From DASQZT01 sp963728965 (GTDB taxonomy: Bacteria > Acidobacteriota > Terriglobia > Bryobacterales > Bryobacteraceae): a DNA stretch of 64,000 nt. Below the pieces are notes generated by a model, which was not told where the DNA came from, ran no database searches, and saw only the letters and a program-made list of their open reading frames with translations. Positions within the stretch are counted from its first letter, which is position 1. Each line of letters opens with the position of its first letter. The position numbers and the translations under genes are program-made. The stretch covers positions 930,001 to 994,000 of the forward strand of contig CAVSMH010000006.1 in the NCBI GenBank assembly GCA_963728965.1, given 5' to 3'. Shown here in pieces: positions 44,030 through 52,303 of the stretch.

Positions 44030-44668
44030 TCAGACCCGATCCGGAACGATGAATGGCGCGCGATAGGGGCGCGTCAGCATCGCGTTAGCCTCTTCATCGC
44101 CGGGAAAGCGCTCGCTCTCGGGATCGAACGCGAGGGTCCGTTTCAGCCGGTAGGCGATATTGCCGAGATGGGCGAGGGCGCTCGCCAGATGCGCCGTTTC
44201 CACGGGAGCGTTCAGGTCGCCGGGTTGGCGGCTGCGCACGGCCTTGATGAAGTTCGCCCAGTGATTCCCACCCGCTTTGCGCCGGCGCCCCGCTTCGCGG
44301 CCCTGGTAGATGGCGAAGCGTGGGGCGTCGCAATGGTTACAACATCGATGTTCCGATCGTTGAACGCGCGCCGCAAGTCGTGATGAGCGGCTACATTGCG
44401 GCCGAAACGGCCCTCGCAGGAGGCGGCCCGGTCCGCCAGCACCTCCGCATCCGGATCGCACAGCATGGCGATCTCCACGTTGGGCAGCTTCCCGAAACCG
44501 GACATGGTCCCGGCCTCGCCCGTGTACGCCAAGGACCGCGACGCGAATCCGATCGTTGGCCGACGCTCTGCCCGTCCGCAGTGGTTGGGCCGCGCCAGCG
44601 AGCGCGCCCAAGAGAAACACCCTTCTTGAACCAACTCTGTCAATCCCCGTTATGAGAATTTTTACCAT
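44030..44668 (-). pseudogene. Remnant of a Tat-signal Gfo/Idh/MocA oxidoreductase
   Basis: The N-terminal frame (SRRVFLLGALAGAAQ, then DRIRVAVLGVHGRGRDHV) is a twin-arginine leader and the NAD-binding start of the family. It shifts frame near 44500, after which FGKLPNVEIAMLCDPDAEVL and NIDVVTIATPHASP read in a second frame. Then, at about 44290, roughly 200 residues of the middle are missing and the first frame resumes with GGNHWANFIKAVRSR, ALAHLGNIAYRLKRTL and DEEANAMLTRPYRAPFIVP. Normal members have about 430-480 residues; here 212 codons remain. The combined frameshift and deletion make this a clear pseudogene. It is convergent with the coiled-coil gene. Confidence 0.85.
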
Positions 44669-44769
44669 ACTTCGCCGCGGGCGATTGCATACAGTCCTCT
44701 TTAGAACCCTGTTACACCGGATTTCAGTTACCTGCGGGGGTGTCGGTTCATCTGTCTTAATGGAAGCTC

Positions 44770-46575
44770 ATGCGGCCCGTGCTCGCCCTCCTGATCGTGC
44801 TCCCCCTTGCCAGGGCCGCGGTTCCGGACAACGATATCCGGCAGACCGAAGTAGCCAGCTTCAAGACCCATTTCGCGCTTCGCGAGTATACTTCCAGGGA
44901 GCAGTGGGAGAACCGGAAAGAGCATCTCCGGCGGCAGATCCTGTCGGCCGCCGGATTATTGCCGCTGCCGGACCGGACGCCGCTGACCCCGAAAGTGCTA
45001 CGCCGCCTGTACTTTTCCGATTACACCATCGAGACGATCGAGATTCAGACCCTGCCTGGGTATTATCTGGGAGGCAACCTGTACCGGCCCCGGCACCGCC
45101 ACGCGCGGGTGCCCGGAATCCTGGTGCCGCACGGTCACTGGAAGCGCGGGCGGCTGGAGAATCAGCCTTCGTATTCGGTGCCGGCTCTGGGGATCAACCT
45201 GGCGCGGCAGGGCTATGTGGCGTTCGCCTACGACATGGTGGGGTATAACGATACGCGGCAGACGCCGCATTCGTTCGGCGGCTGGCAAGAAAGCTTGTGG
45301 TCCTTTACCCCGATGGGACTGCAGCTCTGGAACTCGGTCCGCGCGCTGGACTACTTACAATCGCTGCCGGATGTGGACGCGAATCGCATCGCCGCCACTG
45401 GCGCCTCGGGCGGAGCGTCGCAGACGTTCCTGCTGGCAGCCGTGGATGACCGGGTCGGTTATTCGGCCCCGGTGAATATGGTATCCGCGTACATGCAGGG
45501 TGGCGATGCGTGCGAGGAGGCGCCCGGACTTCGCGTCAACACCTTCAATGTGGAGATTGCGGCCATGACGGCGCCCCGGCCGATGCTAATCGTCTCTTCC
45601 AGCGGAGACTGGACGCGCCACACACCCACCGAGGAATTCCCCGAAATCCGCGCCATCTATCGGCTATACGGGCTGACGCAGAATGTCCAGAATGCGCACT
45701 TCGCGGCTGAGCACAACTACAACCGGCAGAGCCGGGAGGCGGTGTATTGGTTCCTGGCGAAACACCTGCAGCCTGGGCTGCCGGCATCCGCCCTGGTAGA
45801 CAGAGAGGTTGCCGTGCCGTCGGATGAGGAGATGCTCGCCCTGCCCAAAGGCGACCTGCCGGCGGAACGGATCGGCCTGGCCGGAGTGTTTCGGGTATGG
45901 AAACGGTCCTCGCCGATCGAGCCGGGCCCATGGCGGCCAACGCACATTCAGGAACGCCTGCGGTATGCGCTGGGGGTGGAGTGGCCCGCCGAGAACGAAG
46001 CGGAGGTGCAGGGGAACCGTCTGGTGGTGACTCGTCGCGGCCGGAGCGACCGGGTCACGGGACTGTGGTTTCCCGGCGAAGGGAACCCCATCCTGGTGGT
46101 TCACCCCGGCGGCTCGGACGAGGCCCTCAAAAGCGAGGCTTTGCCGCAACTGCTGCAAACCGGCCGTCCGGTGCTGGTGCTGGAGCCGTTTGAGAGCGGC
46201 GCGCTCCGCGTTCACAAACAGCGTTGGGACGACTATTTCCTTTCCTACAACCGGACCGACGCCTCGGACCGGGTGCAGGACATTCTGACGGCGATGGCAT
46301 TCCTGGAATCGAAAAGCGGTGCCCTGCCGACGCTGGTAGGTCTCAAGGAGGCTGGAGTCTGGTGTATTTTCGCCGCCGCCGCAGCCCCGGCGGATGTCGA
46401 AGTGTGGGCGGATCTAAACGGCTTCATTGGGAGCGATGAGGATTTCCGCGACCGGTTTTTCGTGCCGGGCATTCAGCGAGCCGGCGGCTGGCGCGCCGCG
46501 CTCGAACTGGTGCCGAGACTGCGCCCGGTGACGCCCCTGTCCACACGGTTTCAGACGGAACCCAACCTACATTGA
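44770..46575 (+). CDS. Secreted alpha/beta-hydrolase (acetyl xylan esterase-like)
   Basis: The 601-residue protein begins with a signal peptide (RPVLALLIVLPLARAAV). The hydrolase core has YYLGGNLYRP, an oxyanion-loop-like ILVPHGHWKRG, the nucleophile elbow GASGGAS with Ser213, a probable acid in VSSSGDWTRHTP and His in HFAAEHNYNRQSREAVYW. The last 230 residues form a second, shorter hydrolase-like half (ILVVHPGGSDEA). Family relatives remove acyl groups from glycans or small esters; the substrate here is unknown. No clear ribosome-binding site precedes ATG 44770. A hairpin terminator follows. Confidence 0.75.
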   Translation: MRPVLALLIVLPLARAAVPDNDIRQTEVASFKTHFALREYTSREQWENRKEHLRRQILSAAGLLPLPDRTPLTPKVLRRLYFSDYTIETIEIQTLPGYYLGGNLYRPRHRHARVPGILVPHGHWKRGRLENQPSYSVPALGINLARQGYVAFAYDMVGYNDTRQTPHSFGGWQESLWSFTPMGLQLWNSVRALDYLQSLPDVDANRIAATGASGGASQTFLLAAVDDRVGYSAPVNMVSAYMQGGDACEEAPGLRVNTFNVEIAAMTAPRPMLIVSSSGDWTRHTPTEEFPEIRAIYRLYGLTQNVQNAHFAAEHNYNRQSREAVYWFLAKHLQPGLPASALVDREVAVPSDEEMLALPKGDLPAERIGLAGVFRVWKRSSPIEPGPWRPTHIQERLRYALGVEWPAENEAEVQGNRLVVTRRGRSDRVTGLWFPGEGNPILVVHPGGSDEALKSEALPQLLQTGRPVLVLEPFESGALRVHKQRWDDYFLSYNRTDASDRVQDILTAMAFLESKSGALPTLVGLKEAGVWCIFAAAAAPADVEVWADLNGFIGSDEDFRDRFFVPGIQRAGGWRAALELVPRLRPVTPLSTRFQTEPNLH

Positions 46576-46615
46576 CTGGTGGGGCGGATCCGGCAGGGCG
46601 GCGGAGGGGGGTGAA

Positions 46616-46639
46616 GCGGCCCGGGATCCAACGGGCCGC
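46616..46639. terminator. Bidirectional hairpin between convergent genes
   Basis: GCGGCCCG (46616-46623) pairs perfectly with CGGGCCGC (46632-46639) around an 8-nt loop. It lies between the convergent esterase and ferredoxin genes. There is no T-run, so termination efficiency is uncertain. Confidence 0.45.
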
Positions 46640-46661
46640 CGAATGGAAGCGGTGTTCCCGC

Positions 46662-46913
46662 TCAATTGAAGTTCGCGGCGTTCAGTTCCGCAAACCGTGC
46701 CAGCTCTGCTGGCAACTCGTCCAGCGTGTAGATGGAACTGGTCGGGCAAACCGGAACGCAGGCTCCACAGTCGATGCAATCGGCCGGATTCACATAGAGC
46801 TGCGGCACTTCCGCGAAATTCGCTTCGTCCTGCTTGGGATGGATGCAGTCCACCGGGCAGGCCTGAACGCAGAGTTCATCCTTCGTGCAGGTATCCGTAA
46901 TTACGTATGCCAT
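46662..46913 (-). CDS. fdxA: Seven-iron-type ferredoxin
   Basis: The 83-residue electron carrier has the FdxA arrangement. By comparison with Azotobacter FdI, Cys9, Cys15 and Cys56 should hold the [3Fe-4S] cluster and Cys19, Cys46, Cys49 and Cys52 the [4Fe-4S] cluster (CIDCGACVPVCP). The first loop is short (C-x5-C instead of C-x7-C) and lacks the extra Cys of FdI. It could serve the pyruvate:ferredoxin oxidoreductase of this genome, an inference from function only. TATTAT on the minus strand (46966-46961) about 47 nt before the ATG is a likely -10 box. Confidence 0.85.
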   Translation of the reverse strand: MAYVITDTCTKDELCVQACPVDCIHPKQDEANFAEVPQLYVNPADCIDCGACVPVCPTSSIYTLDELPAELARFAELNAANFN

Positions 46914-47077
46914 ACGCCCTCAATTCTGCAATTCCAGGGCCAGCCGGGGCGCGGGCGTAAATAATAGAAAACAGGATGTGAAAATCCACAGTGCCGGTCA
47001 AGCCGCTGGGTGAATCCACGCAGGTAGCGCCCGCTTCTTGGTTTTCTCACCCGACGCCCAAGGGCCTCCGGATGCCA

Positions 47078-47106
47078 TAGACCGAAATTCGATCACCCGG
47101 TACACT
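47078..47106 (+). promoter_or_regulatory. Promoter of trans-sulfuration gene, leaderless type
   Basis: TAGACC (47078-47083, 4/6) and TACACT (47101-47106, 4/6) are spaced by 17 nt. The ATG at 47113 is 6 nt after the -10 box, so the mRNA would begin at or just before the start codon. No Shine-Dalgarno is present. Confidence 0.45.
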
Positions 47107-47112
47107 CGAATG

Positions 47113-48246
47113 ATGAAAGTCGAGACACGGGCCGTGCATGCCGGGCGGCGGATTGATCCTTCCACCGGCGCGGTGGCGCCGCCGATTCATCTCTCCACCA
47201 CCTACGAGCGCGCGGCCGATGGCGAGTATCCCCTGGGGTTCAGTTACTCGCGCGAGGGGAATCCCACGCGCAGCACGCTCGAAAAATGCCTGGCCGAACT
47301 CGAGGGCGGCAAGGAGGCGCTCACGTTCTCGTCCGGGCTGGCGGTGGCTACGGCGCTGATCGAAGGCCTCGAGCCCGGCGACCACATCCTGATCCCCCAG
47401 GACGTCTACTGGGGACTGCGCAAAGTGCTGGCCGGCGTGTTCGGAAAGTGGCCGCTCGAGGTTTCGTACGTGGACATGACCGACCTCGAGACCCTGCGCG
47501 GCGCCATTCGTCCCAACACGCGCCTCATCTGGGTGGAAACGCCTTCGAATCCGATGATGCAGGTAGTGAACCTGGCGGCGATTGCGGAGGCGGCGCGAGC
47601 GGCGGGTCCGCACATCATCACGGTGTGCGACGGGACCTTTGCCACGCCCATTTTGCAGCGTCCGCTGGATCATGGCATCGATATGGTGTGCCACTCCACC
47701 ACCAAGTACATCAGCGGTCATAGCGATGTGGTGGGCGGCGCGCTGGTCACGCGTTACGACAACTACCTGTTCGAACGGGCGCGCCGCGCGCAAAGGTACG
47801 GGGGCGCAGTACCGTCGCCATTCGATTGCTGGCTGACGCTGCGCGGCATCGAAACCCTGGCGGTGCGGATGCGCGTTCACTCGGAAAACGGGCTTCGGCT
47901 GGCGCGGCACCTGAAGATGCACCCGGCGGTCGAGGCCGTACATTATCCGGGGCTGCCCGACCACCCGGCATACGAGATCGCGGTGAGCCAGATGTCGGCA
48001 TTCGGCGGGATGCTGTCGTTTGGGGTGGCGGGCGGGCGGGAAGCGGCCATGGCGGTAGCAGCGCGTTGCAGGCTGTTCATCCGCGCCACGAGCCTGGGGG
48101 GAACCCACAGCCTGATCGAGCATCGCGCCTCGGCGGAAGGCCCGCAGACGCGGGTTCCCGAGAATCTGCTTCGCGTGTCGGTGGGGTTGGAACATACCGA
48201 CGACCTGATCGCCGATCTCGATCAGGCGCTGCGGCAGGCGGGTTAG
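47113..48246 (+). CDS. Cys/Met-metabolism PLP enzyme (cystathionine gamma-synthase/lyase type)
   Basis: The 377-residue cytoplasmic enzyme belongs to the trans-sulfuration family. Signatures are SYSREGNPTRSTLEKCLAEL, TFSSGLAVATALI, WVETPSNPMMQVVNL, the PLP lysine in HSTTKYISGHSDVVGGAL and SLGGTHSLIEHRAS near the C terminus. It makes or cleaves cystathionine, or acts on related thiol amino acids; the exact reaction cannot be fixed from these motifs. ATG 47113 is preferred to ATG 47110 by its distance from the -10 box. Its stop overlaps that of maf on the other strand. Confidence 0.88.
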   Translation: MKVETRAVHAGRRIDPSTGAVAPPIHLSTTYERAADGEYPLGFSYSREGNPTRSTLEKCLAELEGGKEALTFSSGLAVATALIEGLEPGDHILIPQDVYWGLRKVLAGVFGKWPLEVSYVDMTDLETLRGAIRPNTRLIWVETPSNPMMQVVNLAAIAEAARAAGPHIITVCDGTFATPILQRPLDHGIDMVCHSTTKYISGHSDVVGGALVTRYDNYLFERARRAQRYGGAVPSPFDCWLTLRGIETLAVRMRVHSENGLRLARHLKMHPAVEAVHYPGLPDHPAYEIAVSQMSAFGGMLSFGVAGGREAAMAVAARCRLFIRATSLGGTHSLIEHRASAEGPQTRVPENLLRVSVGLEHTDDLIADLDQALRQAG

Positions 48247-48797
48247 GGCGGGAAATTCTCTGCGGCACGGCGGTAGACGAGCGAGACTGGCAGTCCCATC
48301 ACGTTGAAGTAACAACCGTCGATGCGCTCCACAAACTTGGAAGCGAGCCCCTGAATGGCATACCCGCCCGCTTTGTCAAACGGCTCGCCACTGGCGACGT
48401 ACCCGGCGATCTGGCGCTCCGTCATCGCCACGAACCAGACCCTGGTCACGGCGCAGTCTCTGGCCACGGCGCCCCCGCGCTTCAGGCAGATGCCGGTGAG
48501 CACCTCGTGGCAGCGGCCGGAGAGCAGATTGAGCATGCGGCGCGCATCCGCTTCGTCCACCGGTTTGCCGAGCATCTCTCCGGAAACCACCACCGTCGTA
48601 TCGGCGCCCAGCACAATCTCGTGCGGGGCGGAATCAACCGCCATGGCTTTCGATTCCGCCAGACGCACCACGTAATCCTCGGGTTTCTCGCGCTCCCATG
48701 GCGTTTCATCGACGGGTGCGGCCCGGACGGTAAACGGAATTCCGGCCTGCCGCAGAATTTCACTGCGCCGTGGAGACTGCGAGGCGAGCACCCACAC
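48243..48797 (-). CDS. maf: Maf-family nucleoside triphosphate pyrophosphatase
   Basis: The 184-residue cytoplasmic enzyme hydrolyses dTTP/UTP or modified nucleotides and protects nucleic acids. It has the family start LASQSPRRSEILRQAGI, the catalytic ADTTVVVSGEMLGKP, GRCHEVLTG and the end motif FDKAGGYAIQGLASKFVERI. GTG 48797 (VWVLASQS) is preferred; upstream codons add a poorly conserved, proline-rich leader. TACACT (minus strand 48809-48804) ends 6 nt before this GTG. It lies 63 bp downstream of the receptor gene in the same direction. Confidence 0.92.
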   Translation of the reverse strand: MWVLASQSPRRSEILRQAGIPFTVRAAPVDETPWEREKPEDYVVRLAESKAMAVDSAPHEIVLGADTTVVVSGEMLGKPVDEADARRMLNLLSGRCHEVLTGICLKRGGAVARDCAVTRVWFVAMTERQIAGYVASGEPFDKAGGYAIQGLASKFVERIDGCYFNVMGLPVSLVYRRAAENFPP

Positions 48798-48860
48798 GTT
48801 TCCAGTGTAGAATGAGCCCGGGCAGCCGCGATCGGGCAGCCCGGGCAGGAAGGTCATCGA

Positions 48861-51800
48861 TCAGAAGAACAGCCGGAGCCCCAACTGCATCATCCGCGAG
48901 AAATTGGCCTGCGAGGTGATGCGGCCGAACGAGCCGCTGCCGAAGGAGACGTTCGGCCCGCTGAACAGGGGCGTATTGAACGCGTTCAGCGCCTCTGCCC
49001 GGAACTGCGCTTTGAAGCGCTCGGTAAAGGTGAGGCTCTTGAACACCGACACATCCCAGTTGTCCTGTCCGGGTCCGCGCATGCCCAGCGTGCGCGCCAG
49101 GTTGCCGAATGTCCCGCGCGCCGCGGGAGCGAATGCCGCGGGGTTGATGTAGGACGCCAGCCGATTCTCCAGGCTGCCGCTCGTTAGCGGCGAAATGCCG
49201 GTAGCATTCGGACGCTGGCTGGCATAGCCGAACACCGAATTGTTGTTGGTGCTCTGCGTGATCTGCAAGGGGAAGCCGGTCTGATACACGCCGACCGCGT
49301 TCAACGTCCAGCCGCCCACGGCGTAATCCAGCAGGCGGTGCCCCGGCAGAAACCGCTTGCCCCGCCCGAACGGCAACTCGTAGGTCAGCGCGGTGGACCA
49401 GCGCATCGGCGAATCCACATTGGAAAGGCTGTACTCCGAGGCGATGTCGTACGGATTCTGCGGCCCGGCGGCGCCGCCATTGAGGAAGTTGCCGGCCCCG
49501 CCCGAGCTGGCGTCGTAATTCCGCGACCAGGTCAACGTGGAAAGCACCATCAGGCCTTTGCTCATGCGCTTCTGCGCCTTCACCACGAGCGAATCGTAGC
49601 GCGCGTGGTTGGGGTCGCTGAACATCAGGTTGACGGTGCTGAAAGTGGGGTACGGCAGCAGCAGTTGCACGCGGCTTACCGAGGCCGCCCCGATCACGCC
49701 CGCCCCTCCGTTTCCGGCATAGGGATTGGAAACCGTCTGGGTCAGCGACGAACCCTGCGACAACAGCGACGGGTTCAGCGCGTTGATATTGATGTTGGCC
49801 GTGGCCTGCGTGAGGTGCGACGAGCGCGATGCGACGTAACCTACTTCCATGGCGACGCCGAAGCCCAACTGGCGCTGCAGGTCGATGGAGAACTGGTGCA
49901 CACGCGGAGAACGGGCGTTGGGGTCGATGATGGTCAGGCTCTGCCCGATGCCGCTGAGGGCGCCCAGGCTGCTTCCGGTGGGCTGCGCCAAGCCCGTGGG
50001 GAACGGATCGGCGAGATTGTTGGACGGGGTTGCGTTCCCGTCGATGGACGCGATGTAGCTGGTGGTGGCGGTATAGCCCGGCGGGTTGTAGGGCGACCCG
50101 ATGGCGAACTGCGGAGCCCAATACACCCCGTATCCGCCGCGGATGGTGGTGGCGGAGTTCACCTGCCACGCCACGCCCACGCGGGGCGCGAATTTGTTCA
50201 TATCCGGATTGCCCACATGGACCTTGTTCCCGTTCACGCCGGCAAACTGGATGACGCCCTTGGCTCCGAGCGGATTGGTGGCGGTGGTATCGAAGCCGAC
50301 CACCATGTTGTTGTTTCGCTCCCGCAACCCGTACTCGCGTTCCCAGCGCAGCCCCAGGTTCAGGGTGAGTTTCTTGGCAATGCGGACATCGTCCTGCACG
50401 TAACTTCCGTAGTAGTCGGCGTACTCGTAGAGCTTGGTGGGAACGAAACCGCTGCCGCTGGCGGGAAAGCCGAGCAGCAGGTCGGCAAGGTCGGCGCCGG
50501 TGCCGGCCACGGCGGTCAGCGGCGTGGAGCGCGTGAATACACCATTGAACGTGAACTGTCCGGCGCTGTTGCCGAAATCGTTGCCGTCGTCGTGAATGCG
50601 GCGGTAGTCGAACCCGGCTTTCAGGCTGTGAATCCCGCGGTACCTGGCGATCGAAGCCGAGAAGTTCTTGGAGTGGTGCACGTAATAGGAGTTGCTGTTG
50701 GTGCCGAGACTGTACTGCGAATTCATCGAGATGTTCGGGAAGGTCGGCGAAGGCACGGCATTCACGAAGCTCGGGCTGAAACCGAGCGACCCGAGGTTAA
50801 AGCCCTGGCTGACCTGGTAGCTGTAGTTCGGGAAGCGATTGAAGCCATATCGCACGCTGAGGACAGTGGTGGGAGAAAGCGTCGCGACATTATTGAACTG
50901 CGTGGCATCCACTCTCCGCAGCAGGCGCCACTGCTCGGGCGAAGAGAGCGTCGGGAACCAGGTATTGCCCGGCTCGAGCGAGTAGTAGCGCAGATAGCTC
51001 AGGCTGGCGTGCCACCAGTGCGTAAGCTCGTGATCGAGTTTCGCGGTATGCTGAGCGGCCCGCGCGGGCAACGTCGCGGCCGTAGTCAGATTGGGCGCGC
51101 CATAATAGTCGGCCGCCGTTTGCGCGGGCACATAGGTATTCACAATGGCGACGCCCACCGGGTTCAGCATGGTTCGCGGAATCACGTTGCCGGCGAAAGG
51201 TGACCGTGTGCAGGTTCCGCCGGAGCAGACCGTGGTGGCCGGATCGTAGATCACGTTCAGCGAGCCAGCCCGTGTGCGGCTCTGCGAGAAGTCACCGGTG
51301 CGCTCGAGCGTGCTCGGCGCGGTGAACTGAGACGAGTTCGACTGCGTGTCGGAATAGCCTTCCCAGGCCAGCCAGAAAAACGTCCGGTTCTTGCCGTCGT
51401 ACAGCTTCGGAATTTTCACCCGGCCGCCGAAGCTGGCGCCGAAGGTGCGGTTGGGCTGGTCCGGCAGCGGAACGCCCGCGGCGTTATTGAAGAAGTTGTT
51501 GGCGGCCCAGCTCGTCTGGCGGAGGGTGCCGAAGAGACTGCCGTGGTAGTCGTTCGTTCCCGACTTGAGGTACGTGTTGAACATGCCTCCGCCGGTGCGC
51601 GCCATTTCGGCATCGTAGGTATTGGACTGGACCTTCACTTCCTCCACCGCTTCCAGTGTAGGGATGATGATGGCGCGATTGGCGGCGTCGGTGATCGGAA
51701 TCCCGTCCAGCAAGTAGTTGTTGCCGCGGACCGGGCCGCCGGCGATGGAGATCTGCGAAGAGCCGCTCTGATCCTCCATGCGGTTGTAGTGCGGGTCGCC

Positions 51801-52292
51801 CGCGGGCATCACGTTCTGCGCCACCTTCGACATCATGAACGGATTGCGGCCGAGATTCGGCAGGTCGATGAGCTTCTGCCGGTCGAGCACCTGGCCCTGC
51901 GACGCGTTGGTGGATTCGATCTGCGGCGCCTCGGCGGTGACCTCGACACTCTCGCTGACGGCTCCCACCTCGAGTTGCACGTCGAGGGCGAACAGCGACT
52001 GCGTGTTGACGATCACGTGCTGCCGTTCGAATTTCTTGAAGCCGGGCGCCTCGACGGCGATGCGGTAGGTGGCGGGCACCACCTGGCTGAAATTGTATGT
52101 GCCCTCGGCCGAAGAGACGGTGGACCGGTGCGTGCCGGTGGCCTCATCGGTGAGCGAGACGACGGCCTGCGAGACGGCGGCTCCAGCTGCGTCCAGAACT
52201 ACTCCCCGGATGCCGCCGAAATACGACTGGCCGTAAAGCGCGAGCGGCACCAGCATGAGACACGTGTAGCGCGTGAAGTGTAGCTTCGTCAT
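48861..52292 (-). CDS. Oar-like TonB-dependent receptor with CarboxypepD_reg domain
   Basis: The 1143-residue outer-membrane protein has a signal peptide (TCLMLVPLALYGQSYF), a regulatory domain at about 25-115 (GIRGVVLDAAGAAVSQAVV, TYRIAVEAPGFKKFERQ), a plug (KLIDLPNLGRNPFMM, SQISIAGGPVRGNNYLLDGI) and a barrel ending LGLRLFF with terminal Phe. The start codon is only 11 bp after the SulP stop, so the receptor is the last gene of a three-gene operon with the Tat-signal aminotransferase and SulP. Its ligand is unknown; the neighbours suggest an amino compound or organic anion. Confidence 0.9.
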   Translation of the reverse strand: MTKLHFTRYTCLMLVPLALYGQSYFGGIRGVVLDAAGAAVSQAVVSLTDEATGTHRSTVSSAEGTYNFSQVVPATYRIAVEAPGFKKFERQHVIVNTQSLFALDVQLEVGAVSESVEVTAEAPQIESTNASQGQVLDRQKLIDLPNLGRNPFMMSKVAQNVMPAGDPHYNRMEDQSGSSQISIAGGPVRGNNYLLDGIPITDAANRAIIIPTLEAVEEVKVQSNTYDAEMARTGGGMFNTYLKSGTNDYHGSLFGTLRQTSWAANNFFNNAAGVPLPDQPNRTFGASFGGRVKIPKLYDGKNRTFFWLAWEGYSDTQSNSSQFTAPSTLERTGDFSQSRTRAGSLNVIYDPATTVCSGGTCTRSPFAGNVIPRTMLNPVGVAIVNTYVPAQTAADYYGAPNLTTAATLPARAAQHTAKLDHELTHWWHASLSYLRYYSLEPGNTWFPTLSSPEQWRLLRRVDATQFNNVATLSPTTVLSVRYGFNRFPNYSYQVSQGFNLGSLGFSPSFVNAVPSPTFPNISMNSQYSLGTNSNSYYVHHSKNFSASIARYRGIHSLKAGFDYRRIHDDGNDFGNSAGQFTFNGVFTRSTPLTAVAGTGADLADLLLGFPASGSGFVPTKLYEYADYYGSYVQDDVRIAKKLTLNLGLRWEREYGLRERNNNMVVGFDTTATNPLGAKGVIQFAGVNGNKVHVGNPDMNKFAPRVGVAWQVNSATTIRGGYGVYWAPQFAIGSPYNPPGYTATTSYIASIDGNATPSNNLADPFPTGLAQPTGSSLGALSGIGQSLTIIDPNARSPRVHQFSIDLQRQLGFGVAMEVGYVASRSSHLTQATANININALNPSLLSQGSSLTQTVSNPYAGNGGAGVIGAASVSRVQLLLPYPTFSTVNLMFSDPNHARYDSLVVKAQKRMSKGLMVLSTLTWSRNYDASSGGAGNFLNGGAAGPQNPYDIASEYSLSNVDSPMRWSTALTYELPFGRGKRFLPGHRLLDYAVGGWTLNAVGVYQTGFPLQITQSTNNNSVFGYASQRPNATGISPLTSGSLENRLASYINPAAFAPAARGTFGNLARTLGMRGPGQDNWDVSVFKSLTFTERFKAQFRAEALNAFNTPLFSGPNVSFGSGSFGRITSQANFSRMMQLGLRLFF

Positions 52293-52303
52293 TTGTCACC
52301 CCG

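Noticed and set aside
48816..48846. Two GCCCGGGC palindromes between the receptor and maf
   Set aside because: They can pair as a hairpin, but there is no T-run, and 8-bp GC palindromes are expected by chance in this composition.
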